Part shown: positions 14,674 to 21,479 of the stretch, piece after piece
Layout: each line of letters opens with the position of its first letter
Numbering within the stretch: the first letter of the stretch is position 1
Origin: a virus
DNA length: 36,529 bases
Direction: 5' to 3' (one strand)
IMG/VR virus record: IMGVR_UViG_3300046516_000522
Coordinates: 1-36,529 of that record
Notes under the pieces: model-generated
Told to the model about the DNA's origin: nothing
The model's input: only the letters and a program-made list of their open reading frames with translations
The model's database searches: none
Translations under genes and position numbers: made by a program

Positions 14674-14770
14674 GTCGGCATTAGACCATAGGCAACCTAA
14701 AAGGTAAATTAATTGTAACCACGTCGGAAGACGGTTGCAACTATAACTTTTTAAGTTGTATCATGTGGCC
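14674..14770. promoter_or_regulatory. Divergent repressor/Cro operator-promoter region
   Basis: Two related sites, CCTTTTAGGTTGCC (14704-14691, minus) and CTTTTTAAGTTGTA (14747-14760, plus), match the third site at 13965-13952; consensus CYTTTTARGTTGYM. A further GGTTGCAAC half-palindrome lies at 14733-14741. The rightward promoter may be TTGCAA (14735-14740) and TATCAT (14759-14764), 18 bp apart. The leftward -10 may be TATGGT (14690-14685, minus). The plus-strand site lies between its -35 and -10, as expected for repression. Confidence 0.6.
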
Positions 14771-15019
14771 ATGAGCAAACCAGTCTACATCCCACGCAAC
14801 TTCCGAGAGTTCTTCTTGGCTCTTCCGAAGGAGCACCGTGAGCGATTCGCCGCAATCGCAGGCACTACCGAAACCTATATCGCCGTGAAGCTCGTCCGAG
14901 CTGCCGCCGTTCCTCGTCCGGATCAAATGAACAGGCTTTGGGACGCTTGTGAGGCATATCGGGCGCCCTTCACCCGTGCTGATCTCCTGAAGTTCTTCTA
15001 TCCGGAGTCGCGCGCATGA
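14771..15019 (+). CDS. Cro-like small regulator
   Basis: An 82-aa protein starting MSKPVYIPRNFREFFLALPK, with a helix-turn-helix-like stretch (HRERFAAIAGTTETYIAVKL). It diverges from the repressor and begins the rightward early operon, the classic position of cro. The ATG at 14771 has no Shine-Dalgarno and coincides with the predicted transcript start, so the mRNA may be leaderless. A TTG start at 14756 would extend it by five residues. The stop overlaps the ParB-like ATG. The Cro call is by position and size. Confidence 0.65.
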   Translation: MSKPVYIPRNFREFFLALPKEHRERFAAIAGTTETYIAVKLVRAAAVPRPDQMNRLWDACEAYRAPFTRADLLKFFYPESRA

Positions 15020-15930
15020 GCGGATTTACACGCCACCCGTTGTCCGCCGCATTCCCATCGTTCTCCGACGATGACCTAACCGCACTCGTCGAGGATATTC
15101 AGCAATTCGGTCAGCGTGAAACTGGCCTGATGCTCGATGGGATGATTCTGGACGGCTGGAATCGTTATCAGGCCTGCGTGCGCTTGGGCATCGAATTCAA
15201 TTACCTCGAGTTCGAGGACGAATTCCCTAGCACGGATCCTCGCGCCTACGTCAAATCGAAGAACTACCATCGTCGGCATATGACGGCGTCGCAGCGAGCC
15301 GCGTCGATTGTCGCCTTGTCGCAGTGGGCACCTCCCGGAAAGCCTAACGTGGCACCCGGTGCCACGTTAGCGACGAATGCAGAACTCGCACGCGAAGCAG
15401 ATGTTAGCCCGCGGACGATCCGACAAGCCAAAGCGGCTCACGAAGCGGGCCTTGGTGGCGCGGTGATCGCCGGTGAAATGAGTCTGAAAGAAGCCGATGC
15501 ACAGATTAAGGCTTCGCGCGCGCGGACCATCCCCGAACAAGAAGCTGCTCTAGTTCACGAAACCGCAGCGGAACTTGCGGCGCGCACGGATGCAGTTGCA
15601 ACTAAACCGTCTTTGCGTGTCGACGCCGCTGAGGAGTCCTCACAAGCGGCCGACGATGATCTGATTTCGGAATTGCAGGCGCTTCAACGCCGCGTCAGTG
15701 TTCTGTCGGCCGAGATCGATTTGTTGACAGCGACCGATCACGGTGCCGAGATCCACAAGCTGACGCAGCTGCTCCTGAATGCCGACGATAAGATCGCTCG
15801 GTTCGAGGAGCGCATGAATGATCTGAAACAGTTCGGCGCGAAATTCGATGCGCTGCGGAAGTTGCTGAACGTGAAAAGCAATCGCGACGTTGTGGGTGCA
15901 GTGCGCAAATTGGTAGAGGGCCAGCAATGA
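15016..15930 (+). CDS. ParB-like N-terminal domain protein (replication module)
   Basis: A 304-aa protein. Residues 10-95 fit a ParB/Srx-type domain, with MILDGWNRYQACVRLGIEF as box I and KSKNYHRRHMTASQRAAS as box II. A helix-turn-helix follows (about 118-140: NAELAREADVSPRTIRQAKA). A C-terminal coiled coil (about 210-285) probably dimerises it. It begins the replication module before helicase and primase, coupled by ATGA overlaps on both sides. It may bind an origin or partition-like site; a perfect inverted repeat lies inside the gene at 15344-15370. Whether it acts in replication, partition or as a nuclease is not decided by sequence. Confidence 0.8.
   Translation: MSGFTRHPLSAAFPSFSDDDLTALVEDIQQFGQRETGLMLDGMILDGWNRYQACVRLGIEFNYLEFEDEFPSTDPRAYVKSKNYHRRHMTASQRAASIVALSQWAPPGKPNVAPGATLATNAELAREADVSPRTIRQAKAAHEAGLGGAVIAGEMSLKEADAQIKASRARTIPEQEAALVHETAAELAARTDAVATKPSLRVDAAEESSQAADDDLISELQALQRRVSVLSAEIDLLTATDHGAEIHKLTQLLLNADDKIARFEERMNDLKQFGAKFDALRKLLNVKSNRDVVGAVRKLVEGQQ
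15344..15370. repeat. Perfect 12-bp inverted repeat inside the ParB-like gene
   Basis: CTAACGTGGCAC, spacer CCG, GTGCCACGTTAG: 24 paired bases with no mismatch, lying between the ParB domain and helix-turn-helix coding regions. It looks like a protein-binding palindrome such as a parS- or origin-type site for the encoded protein. It is too symmetrical to be an incidental codon effect. A hairpin role in the mRNA is the alternative. Confidence 0.7.
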
Positions 15931-17471
15931 GGCCGATTACCCCCGAAGAACAGGCTGCGTTCGACCACTTCGGCTTGCGCCAGTATCAGATCGACGCCGT
16001 GCTGCGCGTGCGCGAGGCTTATCGCAATGGTGCCCGGAATGTGCTTCTCTGCGCGCCAACGGCGGCTGGCAAGACGCGCATTTCCGCTTGCGTGGTGCAC
16101 TTGGCATCGAACCGCGGTAAGCAATCCCACTTCGTTGTCGACCGTGAGAATCTGATTGACCAGACGTCGCGCACGTTCGATCAGTTCCGGGTCGCTCATG
16201 GCATCGTCCAGCAGAAACACTGGCGCTATCGGCCATATGAACGCGCGCAGGTATTGTCGATTCAAACCGTGATGCGCCGCGGCTGGCCGGACGAACCGAA
16301 GCCAGATTTTGTCGTTGTCGATGAGGCGCATACCGTTCACGATGACACTAAAAAGCGGCTCGCTGTCGGTGACACGTATGGTCTTGGCCTGACGGCTACG
16401 CCGTTCACCAAGGGACTCGGCCAGATATACGACACGTTGATCAACGTCGAAACAACGAATCGCCTGATCGAGCAAGGCGCGCTCGTACCGTATCGCATTT
16501 TCTCGCCCTCGCAGCCGAACATGGAAGGCGTGAAAGTCAATGCTGGCGAGTGGGAGCAGAAAGAGGCGACGAAACGCGCGCTCCAGGTAGTCGGAGATTG
16601 TGTTGCCGAATATATCAAGCACGGCAACGGCCAGAAGTTCATCTGCAGCGCGATCACCGTCGACCATGCCCGCGAGCTACACCGCCAGTTCACAGCCGCC
16701 GGCATCCAGTGCGTCGTCTATACCAGCCGCGAATCGAAGGAAGAGTGCGACGAGATCGTTCAAGAATTCAGCAAACCTGAATCGTATATTCGCGGCCTGA
16801 TCACGGTTAGCAAAGCGACGAAAGGTTTTGACGTGCCCGATGTCGGCTGTGTAATTATGTGCCGCCCCCTCCGCAAATCGCTTGCCGATCACATCCAGTT
16901 GCTCGGTCGGGGCTTGCGAACGAGTGTCGAAACGGGGAAGACCGAGTGTATTGTTCTCGACCACTCTGGAAACTGTGAGCGTTTCTGGGATGAGATGAAC
17001 GAGTTCTTCGAGACTGGCGCCATTGCACTGGACGACGGCACGAAGAAGCCGAAGGAAGCGAAAAAGAAGCCCAAGGCTGAAGACGTGATGGTGAAGTGCC
17101 CGCACTGCAAGGCACTGCATAAAGCCCGTCCGGTATGCCCGAGCTGCGGCCATGAGTATCCGCGTCGAGCGACGACCGAGCATCTTCCCGGAACGCTCGA
17201 AGAAATGCTTGCTGCCGGCCACCATAACCGTCTGAACGCCGACGTATGGCCACAGGTCTGCACGTATGCGCGTGACAAGTACCCCGATGACTTTCTGAAG
17301 GCTCGCGGCGCCGCTTACGCGATGTACAAGGTGTTGACCGGCCAGATGGCAAAAGCCGACTTTTGCCAGACGACCCCGAAGCCGTTGACGTCTGAATTGC
17401 GTAAAAAGCTCGAGAACATGGATAGGGCTTATTGGGTCAGGCTTCGGGCAAGACAAAGGAGAGCCGCATGA
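15927..17471 (+). CDS. SF2 DEAH-type DNA helicase
   Basis: A 514-aa helicase for phage replication or recombination. It has Walker A APTAAGKT (43-50), DEAH (132-135), TATP (156-159) and a motif VI-like QLLGRGLRT near 330. A C-terminal zinc ribbon with CPHC and CPSC lies near 390-410, after a Lys-rich linker. This arrangement fits the RecG/UvsW/RapA-like phage DEAD/DEAH helicases that follow ParB-like genes. It overlaps the ParB-like stop and the primase start by four bases each. Confidence 0.9.
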   Translation: MRPITPEEQAAFDHFGLRQYQIDAVLRVREAYRNGARNVLLCAPTAAGKTRISACVVHLASNRGKQSHFVVDRENLIDQTSRTFDQFRVAHGIVQQKHWRYRPYERAQVLSIQTVMRRGWPDEPKPDFVVVDEAHTVHDDTKKRLAVGDTYGLGLTATPFTKGLGQIYDTLINVETTNRLIEQGALVPYRIFSPSQPNMEGVKVNAGEWEQKEATKRALQVVGDCVAEYIKHGNGQKFICSAITVDHARELHRQFTAAGIQCVVYTSRESKEECDEIVQEFSKPESYIRGLITVSKATKGFDVPDVGCVIMCRPLRKSLADHIQLLGRGLRTSVETGKTECIVLDHSGNCERFWDEMNEFFETGAIALDDGTKKPKEAKKKPKAEDVMVKCPHCKALHKARPVCPSCGHEYPRRATTEHLPGTLEEMLAAGHHNRLNADVWPQVCTYARDKYPDDFLKARGAAYAMYKVLTGQMAKADFCQTTPKPLTSELRKKLENMDRAYWVRLRARQRRAA

Positions 17472-18361
17472 ATTTCGAACAGGCTCTCTCCGCTCATGGC
17501 CTGATGCCTAAGCGCATTGTCGACGACGGCAAATGGTACCGCTGCGCAACCGCAGACAAGCCGGGCAAGCGTAATGGCGCCTATCTGCTGTGGTTCGGTG
17601 GCCAGCGTGGCTACTTCAAGAACTTCGCTACGGACGACGACTATTGCGAATGGCGCTCTGACCGTCCGGTTTCAGTCTCCGATCAGCGCGCCATGGATGA
17701 GCGCATCCGGCGCCTTCGTGAACAGGAAAACGCTGCTCGCGCCCGCGCAGTTGCGGCAGCGCGCACTCACTGGAATTCCCTTCCGATCCTCACAGACTGG
17801 CATGCGTACATCGAACGCAAGGGGCTGACGCTGCAGGGCTGCCAAGGGCTCCGCGTGGATGGCGACGACCTGGTCATCCCAATGTATCGCGGCGGCGCGC
17901 TGGTGAGCCTGCAGAACATCTCGATGGCCGGTGAAAAGCTGTATCGCAAGGGATGCCCGACGAAGGGCGCTTCGTTCGTGATGTCGCGATCGAAAAGCGT
18001 AGTGACATGTTTCGTCGAAGGGTTCGCTACCGGCCTGGCCGTGTTTCAGACGGTACCGAATTCATCGGTTGTGGTGTGCTTTGACGCACAGAACCTGCTC
18101 GCCGTCGCGCAAGAGACGAAGATCCGCGGTATGGGCGTCGTGTGCGCTGACAATGACTGGGAGACGCAGCGCGACAAGGGTATTAACAAGGGTGTCGAGA
18201 ACGGCAGGAAGGCCGCCGAGATGATCGGGTGCGGCATCTCCTACCCGGAGGGAATCAAAGGTACTGACTGGGCCGATGCGTTACAGGAGTGGGGCGATCG
18301 CGGTCCGGCAAAAGTCCGGATGCAGATCATGAAGGGCGCGAAGCTAGTTGTTTCGCGGTAG
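17468..18361 (+). CDS. Toprim-domain primase
   Basis: A 297-aa protein. The N-terminal part (1-65) has a small beta-rich fold that recalls phage primase entry domains (GKWYRCATADKPGKRNGAYL) without a clear zinc finger. A Lys/Arg-rich helical linker (80-100) precedes a Toprim domain: E184 in CFVEGFATGLAV, then D228 and D230 in VVCADND. This acidic triad supports primer synthesis. The ATG at 17468 has AGGAGA upstream and overlaps the helicase stop. It lacks a fused helicase domain, which the preceding gene may supply. Confidence 0.85.
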   Translation: MNFEQALSAHGLMPKRIVDDGKWYRCATADKPGKRNGAYLLWFGGQRGYFKNFATDDDYCEWRSDRPVSVSDQRAMDERIRRLREQENAARARAVAAARTHWNSLPILTDWHAYIERKGLTLQGCQGLRVDGDDLVIPMYRGGALVSLQNISMAGEKLYRKGCPTKGASFVMSRSKSVVTCFVEGFATGLAVFQTVPNSSVVVCFDAQNLLAVAQETKIRGMGVVCADNDWETQRDKGINKGVENGRKAAEMIGCGISYPEGIKGTDWADALQEWGDRGPAKVRMQIMKGAKLVVSR

Positions 18362-18607
18362 GGGTGTAATCGGATTACACCGCGCCATGACAGGCGTTAT
18401 GCGGAGAGCCCGCAGTCGTGCAGTGCATGCAGTACCGCGAATAGGTGTAGCGGGATAGAAGAAAACCGAACGGGGGGCCATAACCCAGCCCCAGCGGATA
18501 AAAGGATCGGGAAACTGATTCGGCGTAGCGCCTGCCGCGATAAACGTACCGAACTTCGGGAGCTTGAATGTGAGCCCGTTGGAGCAGATGGAAAGGTCAC
18601 CGCACAC
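18344..18607 (-). CDS. Antisense short ORF after the primase (doubtful)
   Basis: An 87-codon minus-strand ORF with GTG start and no Shine-Dalgarno. The product is Pro/Arg/Ala-rich (FIRWGWVMAPRSVFFYPATP, then a basic C-terminal segment). The style recalls short P4-type Ash or P1 Icd-like phage proteins encoded against the surrounding operon, but this is an impression and not a match. It overlaps the primase 3' end by 18 bp. Another frame (18397-18642, TTG start) is open in the same place, which weakens the case. The sequence may act as RNA. Confidence 0.3.
   Translation of the reverse strand: MCGDLSICSNGLTFKLPKFGTFIAAGATPNQFPDPFIRWGWVMAPRSVFFYPATPIRGTACTARLRALRITPVMARCNPITPLPRNN
18363..18381. 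repeat. 19-bp palindrome after the primase
   Basis: GGTGTAATC-G-GATTACACC is a perfect 9-bp inverted repeat with a single central base, starting right after the primase stop. It has no T-run and a loop too small for a hairpin, so it reads as a protein-binding operator and not a terminator. Confidence 0.65.
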
Positions 18608-18780
18608 GGGCGCGACAGTCTGCTTAGGTTAGATAAACCCAACGCTACCGCACCGTTTTTTGGTGCGTCCCGGGTGTGGTTCTTGAGAAGTGGAAGCCTG
18701 GTTCTGATGTCCGCTGGCTGGCAACGGCCTCCGAAAACCAGTTCATGAAAAGCAAGTACGAAAACCGAATGGAGATGTCA
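18382..18780. other. Non-coding, structured stretch before the accessory genes
   Basis: About 400 bp with no convincing plus-strand gene. It contains CGCACC-GTTTTTT-GGTGCG (18649-18667), a 6-bp stem with a T-rich loop, and several GC-rich local repeats. The composition differs from flanking coding DNA. It may hold a small RNA, a promoter for the accessory genes or an origin. None of these is proven. Confidence 0.4.
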
Positions 18781-19209
18781 ATGAACGTACAAGAATTTCC
18801 GACGCTGCGCGCAATTACGGATCATGTGGTGAATCCTGCCAATGATCGTCTACGGATCACGGTGACCGATGCACCTGGCTCGGGCGGTGCAAATCACCGA
18901 TACGTAGTCGGCGGCTTCGACCTGTCGAGCAACCCGTCTCTTGATCCGGATGGCCTAGAAACCGAGTCGCCTAGGCAGGTCGTGATGGTGTTTCAGAACG
19001 GCCCGATTAACGAAGCCGGCGTGAATGGCATCACGCATGAGGTGCTGCTCGCGATCGTCGCCGATCGTCTGCGTTCGTTCCAGGCTGGCCCGTACGCATG
19101 CAAGGCAAATGCCTGCGCGCTGACGCATATCGAGGAAGCGCAGCACTGGCTCCAGCAGCGCACGCTCGAGCGGATGCGTCGCGGCGTCGAAGGCACACAC
19201 CAAGCTTAA
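18781..19209 (+). CDS. Putative Acb2/Tad1-like small phage protein (anti-defence candidate)
   Basis: A 142-aa protein. The N-terminal ~65 residues are beta-rich. The C-terminal part has a pattern common in phage proteins: FQNGPINEAGVNG (71-83), a helix EVLLAIVADRLRSFQ, a second helix ALTHIEEAQHWLQQRT, and RRGVEGT (133-139). From memory, proteins with this two-helix tail are annotated as Acb2/Tad1-domain proteins, cyclic-nucleotide sponges that block CBASS or Thoeris. The match is by motif impression only. The start at 18781 is chosen for GGAG 7 nt upstream; an earlier in-frame start at 18676 is less likely. Confidence 0.55.
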   Translation: MNVQEFPTLRAITDHVVNPANDRLRITVTDAPGSGGANHRYVVGGFDLSSNPSLDPDGLETESPRQVVMVFQNGPINEAGVNGITHEVLLAIVADRLRSFQAGPYACKANACALTHIEEAQHWLQQRTLERMRRGVEGTHQA

Positions 19210-19220
19210 TGGGAGGTGCG

Positions 19221-19439
19221 ATGCATCAGATCGACCGGCTGACTTCGCGCGATGGCGGGTGGGTTACTACGCGGACGAAAGACGGCTCGCAGACGCTGCA
19301 AGAGCCGTTCTACTCGACGAACCCGCTGTACGTCGCGCAGCACAAGGAATGGGACTGGCAGGAATGCGACGCCGCGCTCGCGAGGCGCGAAGTCAACCGG
19401 TCCTTGAGGATTAATTCAACGAATCACGAGAAAGCATGA
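19221..19439 (+). CDS. Small hypothetical accessory protein
   Basis: A 72-aa protein starting MHQIDRLTSRDGGWVTTRTK, with several Trp and basic residues and no recognised domain. GGGAGGTG lies 3 nt before the ATG. An ATG at 19209 that overlaps the previous stop is an alternative. The stop overlaps the start of the next gene (ATGA). Confidence 0.6.
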   Translation: MHQIDRLTSRDGGWVTTRTKDGSQTLQEPFYSTNPLYVAQHKEWDWQECDAALARREVNRSLRINSTNHEKA

Positions 19440-19579
19440 CCACGACTGTTCTCTTGGTCTTTCTGATGGCCGCACTCTCGATCGCGCTGCACGACCGGCG
19501 GATCACGCACCGGCAATTCACCTGGTGGGCGGTGCAGTCGATCGCGCTCGCGATGTTCGTTGTGGGGAGGCAGCTTTGA
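19436..19579 (+). CDS. 47-aa membrane protein
   Basis: A tiny protein with two hydrophobic segments (TTVLLVFLMAALSIAL and TWWAVQSIALAMFVVG) joined by a basic loop HDRRITHRQ, so probably a two-pass inner-membrane protein. It is coupled by ATGA to the upstream gene and by TTGA to the next. A role in exclusion or lysis timing is possible but not shown. Confidence 0.55.
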   Translation: MTTTVLLVFLMAALSIALHDRRITHRQFTWWAVQSIALAMFVVGRQL

Positions 19580-19824
19580 TTTATTCAATCACATGCGTCC
19601 AGACTGGCACGCAATGCCAGCGCAAAGTTTGCTTGCAGGGCTCTCAATGTGTCCTAGGCGATCCGTCAAAGAGCGTTTCGCATCAAGTCGGCGCCAATGA
19701 TTATCCGCTTCCATCTCCTCAACTCGGTTGGAAATGCCCTGTTTGCGGCAAAGGCAACGCGCCATTTTCACCGACATGCGGCAACCCAATGTGTGGCGTG
19801 GATCTATCGAGGCCGACATGCTGA
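19576..19824 (+). CDS. Zinc-ribbon small protein with TTG start
   Basis: An 82-aa protein. The TTG at 19576 is preferred because GGGAGG lies 5 nt upstream and it overlaps the previous stop as TTGA. The C-terminus has WKCPVCGKGNAPFSPTCGNP with a following CG, a four-cysteine ribbon likely to bind zinc. The N-terminal part also has several Cys. It belongs to the run of small accessory genes. The family was not recognised. Confidence 0.55.
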   Translation: MIYSITCVQTGTQCQRKVCLQGSQCVLGDPSKSVSHQVGANDYPLPSPQLGWKCPVCGKGNAPFSPTCGNPMCGVDLSRPTC

Positions 19825-19967
19825 TCTCAATCGACCCAGGCATCCATCCCGGCATCTGTACGGCAACGAGTTCTGTCCGCTGGCCAAGCACGATGGACGG
19901 GCAGACAGCCTGCTCATTGGACGGTATGCGCAGCGGCATTTTGTGTGAGGTGAGAAATGAGATCTAG
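19818..19967 (+). CDS. 49-aa ORF with RuvC-like start, possible remnant
   Basis: It begins MLISIDPGIHPGICTAT, which resembles the first active-site strand of RuvC-type resolvases (hxhDPGxxxG), but ends after 49 residues, far short of a ~160-aa enzyme. It overlaps the upstream and downstream genes by 7 and 11 bp. It may be a decayed resolvase or an unrelated peptide. No clear ribosome-binding site is present. Confidence 0.4.
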   Translation: MLISIDPGIHPGICTATSSVRWPSTMDGQTACSLDGMRSGILCEVRNEI

Positions 19968-20259
19968 ACTGTACTCGATGGCGCACGATTGCCCGCAATG
20001 TGGTTCTAAAGATGCGCCTGATGTGTGGGGCGGCGCTCGTATGCTGTCAAGCCAATGGGGCCACGACTTCTTATGCTGTAGCGACGCCTGTGGCTTTGCG
20101 TTTGCCGAAAAACACCGCAAGCTTGAAAAGACGCGAACAGGCCGGAAAGAGCTTGCCGATCTCTGGGAGAAGCTCGCCGAGCAGAACGATTCGCGCCTCT
20201 GTGGAGAGCCGTATTACGGATATGATGCCGAGCAGCTTCTGAAGCATCGGAGGAGCTGA
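19957..20259 (+). CDS. Small zinc-ribbon protein
   Basis: A 100-aa protein with CPQC near residue 12 and CCSDAC near 40, plus a charged helical C-terminal half (KLEKTRTGRKELADLWEKLA). The cysteines suggest a zinc ribbon and the helix a DNA- or protein-binding tail. GAGGTGAG precedes the ATG, which overlaps the 49-aa ORF. Function is unknown. Confidence 0.65.
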   Translation: MRSRLYSMAHDCPQCGSKDAPDVWGGARMLSSQWGHDFLCCSDACGFAFAEKHRKLEKTRTGRKELADLWEKLAEQNDSRLCGEPYYGYDAEQLLKHRRS

Positions 20260-20260
20260 C

Positions 20261-20578
20261 ATGTGTTACGGCAACCCCACCAAATCCCTCTCCATCGCCC
20301 GCGAGCGCATGACAGCCGAGCAATGGGCGAAGTTCGAGGTTGACTTCGAGCACTTCTGTGTGACGAGCGGTCTCGGAGTGCCAAGTCCTCTTGATATTCC
20401 TGGTTGCTTGTCGTTCTCTTGGGCTAAGTGGTCCTATCTCAGCGCGAGGCCTCGCGATCCTTATCCGACTGCAGATCAACGCGTCTCTGACGCCTACTTC
20501 GAGAAAGTCGCCATTGCCTCGATGACCGACGAGCAGGCGGAAATGAGTTTGGAGCGATGGAAAGGAGAGGCGAAATGA
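20261..20578 (+). CDS. Hypothetical accessory protein
   Basis: A 105-aa soluble protein starting MCYGNPTKSLSIARERMTAE, helical with a Trp-rich middle (SFSWAKWSYL). GGAGG lies 7 nt before the ATG. It ends GEAK at a GGAGAGGCGAAATGA seam that recurs at the end of the next gene. No family was recognised. Confidence 0.65.
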   Translation: MCYGNPTKSLSIARERMTAEQWAKFEVDFEHFCVTSGLGVPSPLDIPGCLSFSWAKWSYLSARPRDPYPTADQRVSDAYFEKVAIASMTDEQAEMSLERWKGEAK

Positions 20579-20790
20579 TGACGGACAGCGAAATTATTGA
20601 TGCGGCGCTTCGCCATTACCACATGTTTCTCTCGGATGCCGGATGCGCAATGGCACAAAAGTCATTCCGCTTTAAGTCAGGCCGGGAGTTGACAGCAAAT
20701 GAAGTGTCTGAAGTTCTCGATACAGCGAGACGTACCGCCGAAATCTTGCGCATTCGCGCCGAGACGAAGTCAAATGGAGAGGCGAAATGA
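20575..20790 (+). CDS. Small accessory protein flanked by duplicated seams
   Basis: A 71-aa protein (MMTDSEIIDAALRHYHMFLS start) with helical content and one recognisable turn (SGRELTANEVSEVLDTA). Its start and its end both sit in the identical 15-nt sequence GGAGAGGCGAAATGA (20564-20578 and 20776-20790), and it also ends in GEAK. It looks like a cassette that could be gained or lost cleanly. Function is unknown. Confidence 0.65.
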   Translation: MMTDSEIIDAALRHYHMFLSDAGCAMAQKSFRFKSGRELTANEVSEVLDTARRTAEILRIRAETKSNGEAK

Positions 20791-20981
20791 AGCTCTGCAA
20801 AGACTGCAAGCACTTGGGGCATATCGGCCCCTATGACATGTGCCGTTCGCCGGATGCCGCTAAAGATCCGGTCACTGGAAACGCATTCGCCACGTTTGAG
20901 CGGCAGGCGATAGGCAATTGCAAATCCGAGGGGAGGCTATTCGAACAGCGAATTGGCTTCTTCAAACGAATATTCGGCTGA
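20787..20981 (+). CDS. Small CKDCKH-type protein
   Basis: A 64-aa protein starting MKLCKDCKHLGHIGPYDMCR. The CxxC and following Cys/His suggest metal binding. The ATG overlaps the preceding stop. It is a likely paralogue of the gene at 21005, which begins MKFCKDCRHF. No function can be assigned. Confidence 0.65.
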   Translation: MKLCKDCKHLGHIGPYDMCRSPDAAKDPVTGNAFATFERQAIGNCKSEGRLFEQRIGFFKRIFG

Positions 20982-21004
20982 CAGCACGAACAACGGGGAA
21001 TGAC

Positions 21005-21280
21005 ATGAAATTCTGCAAGGACTGCAGGCACTTCGAGAAAGGCGTCTTCGCGAACGGCGGCTCGCTGTTGCCCGGCTTCGCGATGGCCTTTCCGCCTAAG
21101 TGCCACGGCAATCCAGAGCCCACGTTCAACCTGGTGACCGGCGAGCGCAGAACCTATGCGGGCGATTGCGCTGACGTGCGCTGCGACGGCATGAGGTGCG
21201 GCCCGGCGGCTAACTGGTTCGAGCCTGCGACGCTTGACGGGCGACTCGCAATGTTGGAGGAAAGCGATAGTGACAGATGA
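21005..21280 (+). CDS. CKDCRH-type protein, paralogue of the previous gene
   Basis: A 91-aa protein starting MKFCKDCRHFEKGVFANGGS, with later Cys pairs (CADVRCDGMRC). The N-terminus is homologous to the 64-aa neighbour. GGGG lies 8 nt upstream of the ATG; a longer frame from 20918 overlaps the previous gene and is rejected. It is probably a metal-binding protein of unknown role. Confidence 0.65.
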   Translation: MKFCKDCRHFEKGVFANGGSLLPGFAMAFPPKCHGNPEPTFNLVTGERRTYAGDCADVRCDGMRCGPAANWFEPATLDGRLAMLEESDSDR

Positions 21281-21479
21281 CATGCTGGACCAGGCTGAGC
21301 GCGATGTGATCGAAATCATCAAAATGATCCAGCGCGACTATCAGAAACAGATTGAGCCGTATGTGGAACGATTAGCGACGCTTCGGAGCTTGCTGCCGGC
21401 TCCCCCCATTGTGATAGATGCGTCGGTATGGCAGGACTTACACATTGCAAAGGTGGCGAATGAACGATCAACAAATTGA
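21270..21479 (+). CDS. Small helical protein before the late regulator
   Basis: A 69-aa protein with GTG start at 21270 preceded by GGAGG (10 nt spacing), helical in its first half (MLDQAERDVIEIIKMIQRDY). It overlaps the end of the previous gene by 11 bp and the start of the Q-like gene by 20 bp. It may mainly couple translation of the regulator. An ATG at 21282 is an alternative start. Confidence 0.5.
   Translation: MTDDMLDQAERDVIEIIKMIQRDYQKQIEPYVERLATLRSLLPAPPIVIDASVWQDLHIAKVANERSTN

Noticed and set aside
18397-18642. An 81-codon minus-strand ORF after the primase
   Set aside because: TTG start, Ser/Arg/Pro-rich frame, overlaps another open frame; at most one of them can be real.
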